A DNA stretch of 60,000 nt from Strigamia acuminata. Its lineage: Eukaryota > Arthropoda > Chilopoda > Geophilomorpha > Linotaeniidae. Made by a program: the position numbers and the translations under genes. Below are positions 35,154 through 45,828 of this stretch, one piece after another; position 1 is the stretch's first letter, and each line of letters opens with the position of its first letter. Location of the stretch: contig OX442315.1 of NCBI GenBank assembly GCA_949358305.1, positions 15,094,427 to 15,154,426 of the forward strand, read 5' to 3'. Under the pieces are notes generated by a model. The model ran no database searches and was not told the DNA's origin. It was given only the letters and a program-made list of their open reading frames with translations.

Positions 35154-36827
35154 TCAAAAACTCGCATCAAAATGGATGCAACCTTCAAAATTTTCCTTGA
35201 TCGCATACTCTTTAACCACCATCATCGTCTCCAAGGAATACATCTTACACGCCACTTTGGTTTTTTCGAATATCAAACAGTCGCCGTCGTAAGGAACGTA
35301 GAGAATGACGTCACCCGTAATATTCGGCGATGGAACCACTTTCCAAACATCACTTTCAACATCGTAAACTAACAAACAACTGTCGGGACATTTTTGGTGA
35401 AAGATCAATTTCCCCGTCGAATCGCTGCGTAGATATTTGCACTTTACACTTTGCCAACTGCCCGGCAATTTCTTTCTCGTTGTGTAACTGTTTAACCGTT
35501 TATTCATAATCGTTATCTGGCGTTCATCCAGGTCGAAGAAATAATTTTCAACTGTTGACAAAAGGATGGACTTGTATTCGCTAAAATTCGTTTGCACCCA
35601 TGACTTCGATTCAAACTGAAAACTCCAATACTCCTTTTTTGTTCGTCGGAAATATACCTCTTCGCAATCCGCAGTATCGCTCGTCATTTTATCCAAAATC
35701 ACCGTCGATCCTGCATTACTAACGAACTTAGAGTCCGTTTCGCCCTCGACGGCGCAAAACTGCAAACGGTCATCGGTAAAAGCGAAATAAAACACTTTGC
35801 CCGTGCTGGAAACGCTCGGAAAATAATCGTCTGGTGTTTCGTTGTCACGTAGATGGAGTTGTCCCAAGCCAGGCATCCAATCCTCGTCGCTTAGGAACGA
35901 GACTGGAGGCTTGCACACGCCCGAGTCATATTCGAAGACGAAAATTCGAATTTCTCGAGCAGAAGTTTTCAACCAGCTGGACTTGGCCCTGGACGTACGG
36001 TCCTTACTTAAAGCGTTGAAGAGAAATTCTGATTTGATGACCATATCCGTAGATAACAGTTTCTCGAGTGAATAATCCGGTAGATTCTCAATCACATGGC
36101 ATTTGGAGAGCAAATCCGTTACAACTTCCGCGTTGTTGCTTCCTCGTTGATCACGCGTCTTCATTTCCCAATTTAGTAGAAATAGGAGAAATTCCCCCAA
36201 TTGATTGGGTTTCACCTTGAAAATAACACTTTCTAATTGTGTCAAAGTGATGTCCGATAGCAGGTCCGTCTCCGAGATCTGTTCTGTGTTTCTTAAGACG
36301 AATGTTTGAACTGCTTTGATCGTTTCGCCTCGATTAAACCATTCTGCCATGTGCCAAACATATGCAAATTTATCCAAGCTTATAGGGTCGCAATATTTGT
36401 TCCAAAACGTGTCGAATAAACCTTTTAATTGCATTTTGTCAGCGGTCATAATAATTTCACGTGTCACGCTGTCCGGCATTTCAGGCTGGATGGGAATGTC
36501 TTGCGCGTACACGAATTTGATCACGATGTTGACGACTTCCATTGATGTGTCGGGAAGGGAGATCATGTTTTGTTCGTTCTCCAAGCTTCCTTCACTCAGT
36601 ATAGCTCGAAAGTAGTCACTGCCGGCGACTAACACGCATTTGTGAGCACGGATGTGCCCATCCTTGCACTTCAGAACGACCGTTTCGCCTTTAGCATCGT
36701 TTCTTAAATTGTACAATTTGGTTAATGTTAATTGGTTTTCTTCAATTTCGACCGGTGATTTTGATTCAATATCACTCAATCGGATTTTTTTGTTGGGGTT
36801 GTACGATGCAGTATTTACGTTACCCAT
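35154..36827 (-). CDS. BTB-BACK protein B13 (MGN subfamily)
   Basis: 557 codons from MGNVNTASYNPNKKIRLSD. As in B12, the upstream ATG at 36863 is in frame (MGISRFTLEKIE), giving 569 codons if used. BTB (HIRAHKCVLVAGSDYFRAIL) and BACK (VWHMAEWFNRGETI; LSKCHVIENLPDYSLEKL) are complete. The C-terminal domain has SFLSDEDWMPGLGQLHLRD and ends GCIHFDASF. Nearest relatives are B16 and, on the other arm, B3. Leader, uORF and promoter module lie between 36828 and about 36925. Confidence 0.92.
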   Translation of the reverse strand: MGNVNTASYNPNKKIRLSDIESKSPVEIEENQLTLTKLYNLRNDAKGETVVLKCKDGHIRAHKCVLVAGSDYFRAILSEGSLENEQNMISLPDTSMEVVNIVIKFVYAQDIPIQPEMPDSVTREIIMTADKMQLKGLFDTFWNKYCDPISLDKFAYVWHMAEWFNRGETIKAVQTFVLRNTEQISETDLLSDITLTQLESVIFKVKPNQLGEFLLFLLNWEMKTRDQRGSNNAEVVTDLLSKCHVIENLPDYSLEKLLSTDMVIKSEFLFNALSKDRTSRAKSSWLKTSAREIRIFVFEYDSGVCKPPVSFLSDEDWMPGLGQLHLRDNETPDDYFPSVSSTGKVFYFAFTDDRLQFCAVEGETDSKFVSNAGSTVILDKMTSDTADCEEVYFRRTKKEYWSFQFESKSWVQTNFSEYKSILLSTVENYFFDLDERQITIMNKRLNSYTTRKKLPGSWQSVKCKYLRSDSTGKLIFHQKCPDSCLLVYDVESDVWKVVPSPNITGDVILYVPYDGDCLIFEKTKVACKMYSLETMMVVKEYAIKENFEGCIHFDASF

Positions 36828-36949
36828 TTCAATTTTTTCTAAAGTAAAACGACTAATTCCCATCCGCCATTTTTACTGATTCGGTGTTGTCACGTTCAAA
36901 TGTTCGTCAGGCTCCATCTGTTGTTGCAATATTTCAACTTTCTGCGGAT

Positions 36950-37275
36950 GAGATGCACATTGAGTAAAGACGTGGTTCTGATAAACACCATTGCAATTCG
37001 AACATCCTAAACATGTTTAACGCTAACTGCATGGTCGGCATATTGGTTGGACACACTGCAGTGAGGGCAATGAAAAAAGCATAAAACACCGACCCCTAGA
37101 CGCGAAATAAACGCCATTAACCTTTGAATCCAGTTTCTACACGTTGGTCACTTTTTTGGCCGCTCGCTGCCACTCCTTTGGGCACAGCTCGTTCTTCTGC
37201 ATTGCTCCGTCGCCAATCACGACTATAAATTAATAAATTACAAAAAAATAAATGAATAAATAAAGTTCTATAAGA
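36950..37275 (-). repeat. Array 3'-flank repeat, copy after B14
   Basis: An uninterrupted minus-strand copy between B14 and B13, with ACCAATATGCCGACCATGC near 37025-37055, the GC-richer block near 37130-37200 and a TTTA-rich end near 37240-37265. Confidence 0.65.
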
Positions 37276-37410
37276 GACAACCACGAACCAGTTTTTAATG
37301 AGATAAATTGACTTGAATCGAATTTACAATTCATTTAAACATAAACTTAACATTTTCAAAAAATTGCAATTTTTTCAACTGTTGACGGAGGGGAGATCAA
37401 GAAATTAATT

Positions 37411-39111
37411 CTAAAAACTCGCATCCAAATGGATGCAACCTTCAAAATCTTCCATGATCGCGTACTCTTTAACCAGCATCATCGTCTCCAAAGAATAAAT
37501 ATTACACGCAACTTTTGTTTTTTCGAAAATCAAACAGTCCTCGTCGTAACAAACGTACAGAACGACGTCACCAGTAATATTCGGCGACGGAACCACACTA
37601 AAACCGTCACTTTCAACATCGTAAATTAACAAACGCCTGTCAGGATACTTTTGGACAAAAATTAATTTCCCCGTCGAATTCCTGAGCAGACTTTTACACT
37701 TTACACTTTGCCAACTGCCTGGCAACTTCTCTCGTTCAGTCTGACCCCCCAGTGGATCCACAATTAAAATGCGCTGTTCATCCAGGTCTAAAAAATGCTT
37801 TTCACCTATTGCCAAAAGTAAGCACCTAAAATCCTGAATCTGATTGGAAAATTGTATTTGAGACCAAGTCCTCGAATCAAAATAAAAACAGGAATACCCG
37901 TTTTTCGATTGTCGGAAGTACACTCTGGTGCAATTCGCAGTTTCACTCGTCATTTCATCCAGAACTATTGTCGTTTCGATATTACTACACAACTCCATGT
38001 CGTCCGTGTCACCCTCGAGGGCGCAAAACCCCCTTTTCACGTCGTGCAAACTGAAATAAAACACTATCCCCGTGCGCGAAACGGTCGGAAAATAGTCGTT
38101 TGGTGTTTCAAAGTAACCTAGATTGAGTTGTCCAGAGCCGGGCGTCCAACCGTCTCCGCTTAGCGCTGAGACCGAATGTTTGCACGTGTGCGAATCGATT
38201 TCGAAGACAAAAATCCGAATTTCTCGCTCCAATGTCGTCAACCACATAGACAGGGCTCTGGACGAAACCTCCTTGGTTAAAGCGTCGAACAAACATGCTG
38301 ATTTGATGACTAGGTCAGTTTTTATCAGTCTCCGGAGCGAATAGTCTGGAAGTTTCTCCACGCCGCATTTGGATAGGAAATCCATTACAACATCCGTGTT
38401 GTTGTTTTCACGTCGGTCGCGTGTCTTCAGATCCCAATTCAGCACAAGTAGGAGAAATTCGCCCAATTTATAGGGTTTTAAAATAAAAATAAGACTTTCT
38501 AATTGTGTTAAAGTCATCAACACAATCATGTCAGTCTCGGAGATTCGTTTCATGTTTTTGACGACGAATGATTGAACCGTCTTGATCGTATCTTGGCGAT
38601 CGAACATTTCCGCAATCTGCCAAACATTTACGAATGTATCCAGAGTAATCGGGTTGCAGTACTCGTTCCAGCACTCGTCGAATAAAACGTTTAACTGCAT
38701 TTTGTCAGCTGTCATAATTAATTCACGCATCAGTTTGTTCGGAATTTCGTCTTGGATGGGAATGTCTTGTCCGTACACGAAATTAATTATGATATTGACG
38801 ACTTCCACCGATGTGTCAGGAAGGGATATCACGTTTTGTTCGTTCTCGAGGCTGCCTACACTTAATATCGCTCGGAAGTAGTCACTGCCAGCGAGTAAGA
38901 CGGATTTGTGGGCATGCACGTGTCCATTTTTGCACTGCAGAACAACCGTTTCGGCTTTGACGTCGTCTCTCGAGTTGTACAAATTGGTCAAAAGGAATTT
39001 GTTTTGTGTTTCTTGACGATTCTTTTCAATTTCGACCTGTTGTTTCAATTCACTGTCACTCAATCGGATTTTTTTGTTGGGGTTATACGGTGCAGTGTTT
39101 GTGTTACCCAT
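37411..39111 (-). CDS. BTB-BACK protein B14 (MGN subfamily)
   Basis: 566-codon intact ORF starting MGNTNTAPYNPNKKIRLSD. BTB (HVHAHKSVLLAGSDYFRAIL), BACK (VWQIAEMFDRQDTI; LSKCGVEKLPDYSLRRL) and the complete C-terminal domain (YFPTVSRTGIVFYFSLHD; end GCIHLDASF) are present. Compared with B12 and B17 it differs mostly in the middle of the C-terminal domain. The start needs no choice here because the upstream ATG is not in frame. Promoter module and uORF are at about 39112-39215. Confidence 0.93.
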   Translation of the reverse strand: MGNTNTAPYNPNKKIRLSDSELKQQVEIEKNRQETQNKFLLTNLYNSRDDVKAETVVLQCKNGHVHAHKSVLLAGSDYFRAILSVGSLENEQNVISLPDTSVEVVNIIINFVYGQDIPIQDEIPNKLMRELIMTADKMQLNVLFDECWNEYCNPITLDTFVNVWQIAEMFDRQDTIKTVQSFVVKNMKRISETDMIVLMTLTQLESLIFILKPYKLGEFLLLVLNWDLKTRDRRENNNTDVVMDFLSKCGVEKLPDYSLRRLIKTDLVIKSACLFDALTKEVSSRALSMWLTTLEREIRIFVFEIDSHTCKHSVSALSGDGWTPGSGQLNLGYFETPNDYFPTVSRTGIVFYFSLHDVKRGFCALEGDTDDMELCSNIETTIVLDEMTSETANCTRVYFRQSKNGYSCFYFDSRTWSQIQFSNQIQDFRCLLLAIGEKHFLDLDEQRILIVDPLGGQTEREKLPGSWQSVKCKSLLRNSTGKLIFVQKYPDRRLLIYDVESDGFSVVPSPNITGDVVLYVCYDEDCLIFEKTKVACNIYSLETMMLVKEYAIMEDFEGCIHLDASF

Positions 39112-39301
39112 TTTAATTTTGTCTAATTGTCCAAAGTAGCACGATTAATTCCCATCCGCCATTTTTACTGCTTCGGTGTTGTCACGTTCAAATGTTCGTC
39201 AGGCACCATCTGTTGTTGCAATATTTAACTTTCTATAACAACAGACGTTTACCGATTGTTGGCGTTTTGTTGATTTTTGAACAATTTGCCTTTGTCAACA
39301 G

Positions 39302-39616
39302 GTAGTCTTTCCTGAATTCAGATTTTATGGTGCTTTTGTGGATTTCTTCAGCGGTACCGGTAAAGGTATACAGTACTTTTCAAAAAGTACCGCATCTTGT
39401 GGTGTTGGTTCGGTACCTGTACCACTATTTTGGTATACCATACCACTTTACTTTAAGTAAAATCTCAGAAAATCTCACAAAACCTGACAAAATCTCACAA
39501 AATCTAGCAAAATCTAGCAAAATCTAGCAAAATCTAGCAAAATCTCACGCAATCTCATACGCACTACTGAAGAAATCCACAAAAGTACCGCCGAGGAAAT
39601 CTGAAATGACTACGGG
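39302..39616. mobile_element. Inverted-repeat element (MITE-like)
   Basis: Imperfect inverted repeats of about 45-50 bases include TTTTGTGGATTTCTTCAG at about 39333-39351 and its complement at about 39566-39583. The interior holds alternating GGTACC/GGTATACC motifs and the decamer repeat below. No ORF, and target duplication unclear. Confidence 0.5.
39460..39559 (+). repeat. Decamer tandem repeat (AATCTAGCAA)n
   Basis: About ten copies of a 10-bp unit, AATCTAGCAA or AATCTCACAA, directly readable from 39461 to 39559. Confidence 0.85.
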
Positions 39617-40164
39617 TAGTGCAATCAAAACTTAGCAAATTGGAATAAAAATTGATTAAAATTGCAAATATCTTAAGAACGAAAGCTCGGATCGTCAAAA
39701 CGTAAACACCAAACAAGAGAGCGGAAAACACTGCACCAGAAACTTTAGTTAAACGACACTGCCCACAACTAATGATTAATGTATATTTAATTGAACAATG
39801 CATATACATTTTATTGAGACACCCTGTATTGTTAAGCCGGTTTAATTTCGGCCATTTGATTCAAACGCAAATGAGAAAATAATCCAAACAAATTAGATAC
39901 ATAAATTTTATTGGTCTGTCATTCTTACCCTAGTAAAAGATAAAGAAATGCCCAAATACTTTCGAAACGTGCAATGGTATAAAGGGAAACCGAAAATACA
40001 TTAAAATGTGATGTAGAAACGTGTATTATCACACTAAAACAAAAACGTTACACCCGTCCAGTCCAGCAAATTCAAGATAAAAGTTTACAATGGTCGATAA
40101 ATCGCTTGAATCTCACGTTACAAATTTTGCAATTTATTTACGTTTTGACATTTAAAAGTCCCGA

Positions 40165-41374
40165 TTAAGTCTTCAAACTCGCATCAAAATAGATGCAACC
40201 ATCAAAATCTTCCTTCATCGCATACTTCTTAACCACCTCCATCGTTTCCAAAGAATAAATATTGCTGTGTTCGGCTTCACTGCATATTTTGTGTAGTGAC
40301 CGCCATGTTCTCTTTGGGCGCTGTACCCCCAGCGCCACCTATGTATTTTGAATATTAAATAAACCACTTGTTAGTTTAACCTTACCAAGACTGTCCGTTA
40401 TTTCCGACCACCTTCAACATGAATATTTATTAGTAAAGTATATACTAAATATTACACGCCGTGTTTGTTTTTTCGAATATCAAACAGTCCTCGTCACAAG
40501 AAACGTATAGAATGACGTCACCCGTAATATTCGGCGACAAAATCACACTCCAACCGTCATACTCAACATCGTACATTAAAAAACAACTCTCGGGATATTT
40601 CTGGTAAAAAAGCAATTTTTCCGTCGAATTCCTGCGCAGACATTTACATTTTACACTTTGCCAATTGCCCGGCAATTTCTTTTTCGTCGTCCAACACCAC
40701 AAATGAGTATCCACAATTTCCATGCGACGTTCATCCACTTCGAAGAAATACTTGTCACCAGTAGCTAAAAGCATGGACTTGCAATCGTCTGTCTGATCGA
40801 AAAAACGAAGCGTCCGCCAAGTCTTCGATCCAAAATTAAATCACATAAACTCGTCATTCGAACGTCGGAAGAAAACCTCGTGGTAATTCGCAGTGTCGCT
40901 CGTCAATTTATCCAAATCCAGCGGCGTTTCAGCCGTGTTGGTGTACACATCTTCCGTATCGCTCAGGATAGCGGAAACCTCCAAGCCGTCCTCGGACAAG
41001 GTGAAATAAAACAGGAGCCCCGCGCCCGATGCTGTCGGAAAATGGTCGATTAAAGTTTCGTCATACGCCGCTCGATCCAAACCTGACTTTCAGCCGTCGT
41101 CGCTGAGCGTCGAGACCGAACAATCGATCGTTTCCTCGTTGACTTCGAAGACCGAAATTCGAACTTGTAGAGAAGAATGAGCCAACCACATGGACGTGGC
41201 TCTGGGCGTCATCTGCCCGAGTAAAACGTCGTGCAAACATTCCGATTTTATGACTATTTCGGTTGATAATAGTTTACGAAGCGAATGGTCCGGTAGTTTC
41301 TCTACACCGCATTTGGAGACCAAATCCATTACAATTTCTGTGCCGTTGTTTTCTCGTTGGTCACACGTCGTCAT
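40165..41374 (-). pseudogene. BTB-BACK pseudogene B15 lacking the BTB domain
   Basis: The start MTT joins directly to CDQRENNGTEIV, which in intact copies lies near residue 225, so the whole BTB domain and most of BACK are deleted. Two in-frame TGA stops follow: one replaces Trp in DGW (about 41090) and one sits at FM-stop-FNFG (about 40840). The frame is otherwise kept through YFFEVDERRMEIVD and NITGDVILYVS. A 182-bp insertion (40264-40445) interrupts the last 35 codons. The end, TLKVV-like block to DASLKT, is still readable to TAA at 40165-40167. The ATG is the same secondary start used by B19. Confidence 0.88.
40264..40445. mobile_element. 182-bp insertion in B15, possible solo LTR
   Basis: Inserted sequence between 8-bp direct repeats TAAATATT (40256-40263 and 40446-40453). 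Part of it (GCGCTGTACCCCCAGCGCC then CACCTATGTATTTTGAATAT) resembles the hairpin and following bases of the gypsy-derivative LTR at 29101. It may be a solo LTR of a related element, but the ends do not form a clean TG...CA with a 5-bp duplication, so the class is open. Confidence 0.55.
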
Positions 41375-41932
41375 GTTTTAGTCTAACACAAACTAGACAT
41401 TTTTTATTAATTTTGCCTCATCTAGTTCCCACAGCCATATTTCTGTCAACAATGTTGTTCAATGCAAACGTGATACAGACACCACCTGTTGTTGCAACAT
41501 TCCAATTGTCCGGGAACAAATGGCGGCTCAACACGTTTACGTTTACCCATTGTTGGCATTTTATTGAATTTGAACAATTTGGTCCCGTGAGCCCCGTGAG
41601 ACAGGCACCACCTGTTGTTGCAATAACCTTAACAACGTGCGTTTATTGTTGGTATTTTGTTTGATTTGAGCAATTTGTTATTTTAAATGAACAAAAATCC
41701 CAAGAAATCCCATATTGCCCCCCTTTATAGCACATACGTACTAGTATATTTTCGAAACTTTGGTAATCACCTTTTTACACAATAAAACAAAAACCTCATA
41801 ATCGTCCAGTAAAATCTATAGTTTACAATGGTCATTTAATCAAGTGAATAGCACGTTACTATAGTTAACAATTCAAAAACTGAAATTTAATTAACAGTCG
41901 GCGAATAAAAGTCTTTAGGCAGATCACGCAAC
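41375..41932. other. Spacer with orphan promoter modules
   Basis: Two minus-strand copies of the family promoter motif, complement of CAACAGGTGGTGTCTG near 41472-41490 and of CAACAGGTGGTGCCTG near 41600-41617, occur within 150 bases, suggesting a local duplication of the upstream region of B15. The remainder is the 3' flank of B16. Confidence 0.5.
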
Positions 41933-43624
41933 TCAAAAACTCGCATCAAAATGGATGCAACCTTCAAAATTCTCCTTGATTGCATACCCTTTTACCACCT
42001 TCAGCGTCTCCAAAGAATAAATATTACACGCCACTTTTGTTTTCTCGAATATCAAACAGTCGTCGTCGTAAGAAACGTACAGAACCACATCACCCGTAAT
42101 ACTCGGCGACGGAACCACATTCCAAGCATCTTTTACAATATCGTAAACTAACAAACAACTGTCGGGACATTTTTGGACAAAAATCAATTTCCCCGTCGAA
42201 TTCCTGCGTAGATTTTTACACCTCACACTTTGCCAACTGCCCGGCAATTTGTCTCTCGTTGTGAAACTAATTAACCGTTTATTCATAATCTTTATCCGGC
42301 GTTCATCCAGGTCGAAGAAATACTTTTCAACGGTTGACAAAAGGATGGACTTGTATTCGCCAGCATACGTTTTGATCCATAACCTAGATTCAAACTGAAA
42401 ATCCCAATACTCGTCTTCGGTTTGTCGGAAAAATATCTCCTCACAATTCGCACTATCACTCGTCATTTTATCCGAAATCGGCGTCAATCCTGAATGAGTA
42501 AAGAACTGAGAATCCGTTTCGCCCTCGATGGCGCAAAACCCCACGCGGGCTCCGGTAAAAGGGTCTTCAGAAAAAGTAAAATAAAACACTTTTCCCGTGC
42601 AGGAAACGCTCGGGAAATATTCGTCTGGTGTTTCATCGTCACGTAGATGGAGTTGCCCCAAGCCGGGCATCCAATCCTCGTCGCTTAGCAACGAGACCGA
42701 ATGCTTGCACACGCCCGAGTCAATTTCGAAGACGAAAATTCGGATTTCTCGTGCAGAAGTTTTCAACCATCTGGACGTGGCCCTGGACGTGCGCTCCTTA
42801 TTTAAAGCGTTGAAGAGAGATGCTGATTTTATGACCATAACCGTAGATAACAGTTTTTCGAGTGAATGATCCGGTAGTTTCTCAATGAGACCGCATTTGG
42901 AGAGAAAATCCGTTACAACTTCCGTGTTGTTGTTTTCTCGTTGATAATGTGTTTTCATTTCCCAATTAAACACAAAAATGACAAATTCGACCAATTTATC
43001 GAGTGCTGTCACCTTGAAAACCAGACTTTCTAGTTGCGACAAAGTGATGTGCGAAAGCTTGTCCGTCTCTGTGATGAAGTTCATGTTCATTAAGATGAAT
43101 GTTTGAACGCTGTCGATCGTTTCGTCTTGGTTCAACATTTCCGCCATTTGCCAAACATTTACGAATCTATCCAGAGTAATCGGGTTGCAATAATTGCTCC
43201 AATACATGTCAAATAAACCTTTTAATTGCATTTTGTCAGCGGTCATAATAATTTCACGCATCAGGCTTTCGGGTATTTCGGGCTGGATGGGAATATCTTG
43301 CGCGTACACGAATTTGATGACGATATTGACGACTTCCATTGATGTATCGGCAAGGGAGATCATGTTTTGGTCGTTCTCCAAGCTTCCTTGACTCAGTATC
43401 GCTCGGAAGTAGTCACTGCCGGCGACTAACACGCATTTGTGGGCACGGACATGCCCATCTTTGCACTTCAGAACGACCGTTTCGGTTATAGCCTCGTCTC
43501 TTGAATTGTACAATTTGGTCAATGTTAATTGGTCTTCTTCAATTTCAACCAGTGATTTCGATTCATTGTCACTAAAACGGATCCTTTTATTTGAGTTGGA
43601 GGGTGTATTATTACTGTTACCCAT
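41933..43624 (-). CDS. BTB-BACK protein B16 (MGN subfamily)
   Basis: 563-codon intact ORF beginning MGNSNNTPSNSNKRIRFSD; the N-terminus still fits the myristoylation consensus. The tail combines the MGN start with an Asn/Ser-rich stretch like the other subfamily. BTB (HVRAHKCVLVAGSDYFRAIL) and BACK (VWQMAEMLNQDETI; LSKCGLIEKLPDHSLEKL) are complete. The C-terminal domain has a small insertion (SEDPFTGARVGFCAIEG) and ends GCIHFDASF. It groups with B13 and B3. The promoter module upstream is degenerate (complement of CAACAGGGGGTGTCTGAC near 43716). Confidence 0.92.
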   Translation of the reverse strand: MGNSNNTPSNSNKRIRFSDNESKSLVEIEEDQLTLTKLYNSRDEAITETVVLKCKDGHVRAHKCVLVAGSDYFRAILSQGSLENDQNMISLADTSMEVVNIVIKFVYAQDIPIQPEIPESLMREIIMTADKMQLKGLFDMYWSNYCNPITLDRFVNVWQMAEMLNQDETIDSVQTFILMNMNFITETDKLSHITLSQLESLVFKVTALDKLVEFVIFVFNWEMKTHYQRENNNTEVVTDFLSKCGLIEKLPDHSLEKLLSTVMVIKSASLFNALNKERTSRATSRWLKTSAREIRIFVFEIDSGVCKHSVSLLSDEDWMPGLGQLHLRDDETPDEYFPSVSCTGKVFYFTFSEDPFTGARVGFCAIEGETDSQFFTHSGLTPISDKMTSDSANCEEIFFRQTEDEYWDFQFESRLWIKTYAGEYKSILLSTVEKYFFDLDERRIKIMNKRLISFTTRDKLPGSWQSVRCKNLRRNSTGKLIFVQKCPDSCLLVYDIVKDAWNVVPSPSITGDVVLYVSYDDDCLIFEKTKVACNIYSLETLKVVKGYAIKENFEGCIHFDASF

Positions 43625-44130
43625 ATTAATTTTGTTTCATACTGGACGATATTGGATTAATTCCCTTCCGCCATTTTATTTTTACTGAATCAGTGTTGTG
43701 CCATAAAAAATGTGAGTCAGACACCCCCTGTTGTTGAAATATTCAAATTTTATGCGAACAAATATTAACTCACTATGACAATAGACGTCTCTGCACGTTG
43801 ACCACACATTTTGGTCACTCTTTTGGCCGCTCGTCGCCACTCCGTTGGGCACGGTTCGTTCTCCTGCATTGCTCCAATTACGACAATAAATTAATAAATT
43901 ACAAACAAATAAATAAATTAATAAATAAATAAAGTTCTGTAAGTGACAACTCTGGAACCACAAACCAGTTTTAATGAAATTAATTGATCCGATTCGAGTT
44001 TACAATTTATTCAAACAGAAATTTCACATTGGTCGATGTAACTAGTAACTACAGTAACCAATCGCGCGAGAAAATTCAAAAGCTGCAAATTTTTTCAACT
44101 GTTGACGAATGGGGAATCAGGAGATTAATT
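43625..44130 (-). other. B17-B16 spacer with partial 3'-flank repeat
   Basis: It contains the degenerate B16 promoter region, then a shortened copy of the array 3'-flank repeat (about 43785-43945, with GTGCCCAACGGAGTGG-type block and a TTTA-rich end), then the B17 3' UTR. Confidence 0.55.
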
Positions 44131-45828
44131 CTAAAAACTCGCATCAAAATGGATGCAACCTTCGAAACTTTCCTTGATCGCATACTCTTTAACCTGCATC
44201 ATCGTCTGCAAAGAATAAATCTTACACGCCACTTTTGTTTTCTCGAATATCAAACAGTTGTCGTCGTACGAAACATACAAAATGACGTCACCAGTAATAT
44301 TCGGCGACGGAACCACTCTCCAACCGTCACTTTCAACATCGTAAATCAACAAACGGCTGTCGGGACATTTTTGGTGAAAAATCAATTTCTCCGTCGTTTT
44401 CGTGCGCAGACTTTTACACTTTACACTTTGCCAACTGCCTGGCAGCTTCTCTCGCACAGTCTGAACCCAGGACGGTTCATTCACAATTATTATGCGCTGT
44501 TCATCCAGGTCTAAAATTTTCTTATCAGCTGTTACCAAAAGTAAGCACCTGAAATCCTCAATTGGAAGTTGGCTGTGAGACCAGGTCCTCGGTTCAAACT
44601 GAAAAAGGGAATAACCGTATTTAGATTGTCTGAAGTACACGTGGGTACAATTTGCAGTGTCACTCGTCATTTTATCCAGAACTATTGTCGTTTCCTTATT
44701 ACTACACAACTCTACGTCGTCCGTGTCACTCTCGAGGGCGCAAAATCCTTTTTCCTTGTCGTGTAAACTGAAATAAAACACGATCCCCGTCCGCGAAACG
44801 CTCGGAAAATAGTCGTTTGGTGTTTCGTCGTCTTCAAGAAAGAGCTTTCCCGAGCCAGGCGTCCAACCCCCGTCGCTTAGGGCCGAGACCGAATGTTTGC
44901 ACGTTTCCGAATCGATTTCGAAGACAAAAATGCGAATTTCACGCTCAAATGTCGTCGTCCACCTAGACATGGCTCTGGATGTGACCTCCTTGGTTAAAGC
45001 GTCGAACAAACACGCTGATTTGATGACTAGATCAGTTTTTATCAGTTTCCGCAGTGAATAGTCTGGAAGTTTCTTTACGCCGCATTTGGATAGGAAATCC
45101 ATTATAACTTCCGTGTTGTTGTTTTCTCGTCGGTGGCGGGTCTTCATTTCCCAATTGAGCACAAATATGACAAATTCACCCAATTTATCGGGTCTCAACG
45201 TAAACATAAGACTTTCTAGTTGTTTTAAAGTCATTTCCGAAATTGTTTCAGTCTCACAGATACATCTCATGTTATTTACGACGAATAATTGAACTTCGTT
45301 GATCGTTTCTTGACGATCGAACATTTCCGCAATCTGCCAAACTTTTAAAAATTTATCCACAGTTATCGGGTTGCAGTACTCGTTCCAACACTTGTCGAAT
45401 AAAACTTCCAACTGCATTCTGTCAGCTGTCATAATTAATTCAAGCATCACTTCGTCCGAAATTTCGTCTTGGATGGGAATATCTTGTTCGTACACGAATT
45501 TAATTATGATATTGACGACTTCCACGGATGTGTCAGGAAGGGATATCACGTTTTGTTCGTTCTCGAGGCTGCCTTCACTTAATATCGCTCGGAAGTAGTC
45601 ACTGCCAGCGAGTAAGACGCATTTGTGGGCGCGCACGTGTCCATTTTTGCACTGCAGAACGACCGTTTCGGCTTTGGCGTCGTCTCTCGAGTTGTATAAA
45701 TTGGTAAAAAGAAATTTATTTTGTGTTTCTGTGTGATTCTTTTCAATTTCGACCAGGGGTTGTGATTCAACGTCACTCAATCGGATTTTTTTGTGTGGCT
45801 TGTACGGCGCAGTATTTGTGTTACCCAT
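44131..45828 (-). CDS. BTB-BACK protein B17 (MGN subfamily)
   Basis: 565-codon intact ORF starting MGNTNTAPYKPHKKIRLSD, a predicted myristoylation signal with a strong basic patch. BTB (HVRAHKCVLLAGSDYFRAIL) and BACK (VWQIAEMFDRQETI; LSKCGVKKLPDYSLRKL) are complete. The C-terminal domain retains YFPSVSRTGIVFYFSLHD and ends GCIHFDASF. It is nearest to B14, B12 and B2. It is the first unit on the left side of the unrelated 46-54 kb segment. Confidence 0.93.
   Translation of the reverse strand: MGNTNTAPYKPHKKIRLSDVESQPLVEIEKNHTETQNKFLFTNLYNSRDDAKAETVVLQCKNGHVRAHKCVLLAGSDYFRAILSEGSLENEQNVISLPDTSVEVVNIIIKFVYEQDIPIQDEISDEVMLELIMTADRMQLEVLFDKCWNEYCNPITVDKFLKVWQIAEMFDRQETINEVQLFVVNNMRCICETETISEMTLKQLESLMFTLRPDKLGEFVIFVLNWEMKTRHRRENNNTEVIMDFLSKCGVKKLPDYSLRKLIKTDLVIKSACLFDALTKEVTSRAMSRWTTTFEREIRIFVFEIDSETCKHSVSALSDGGWTPGSGKLFLEDDETPNDYFPSVSRTGIVFYFSLHDKEKGFCALESDTDDVELCSNKETTIVLDKMTSDTANCTHVYFRQSKYGYSLFQFEPRTWSHSQLPIEDFRCLLLVTADKKILDLDEQRIIIVNEPSWVQTVREKLPGSWQSVKCKSLRTKTTEKLIFHQKCPDSRLLIYDVESDGWRVVPSPNITGDVILYVSYDDNCLIFEKTKVACKIYSLQTMMQVKEYAIKESFEGCIHFDASF

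Larger units (their letters stand above)
39112..40164. other. Spacer between B15 and B14
   Basis: The spacer contains the B14 upstream module, a probable inverted-repeat element (39302-39616), a tandem 10-bp repeat, and the 3' flank of B15 with a minus-strand polyadenylation signal at about 39907-39912. No gene seen. Confidence 0.5.

Noticed and set aside
39460-39559. Decamer repeat as a CRISPR-like array
   Set aside because: The units are contiguous 10-mers with no spacers, in a eukaryotic sequence; a simple tandem repeat.
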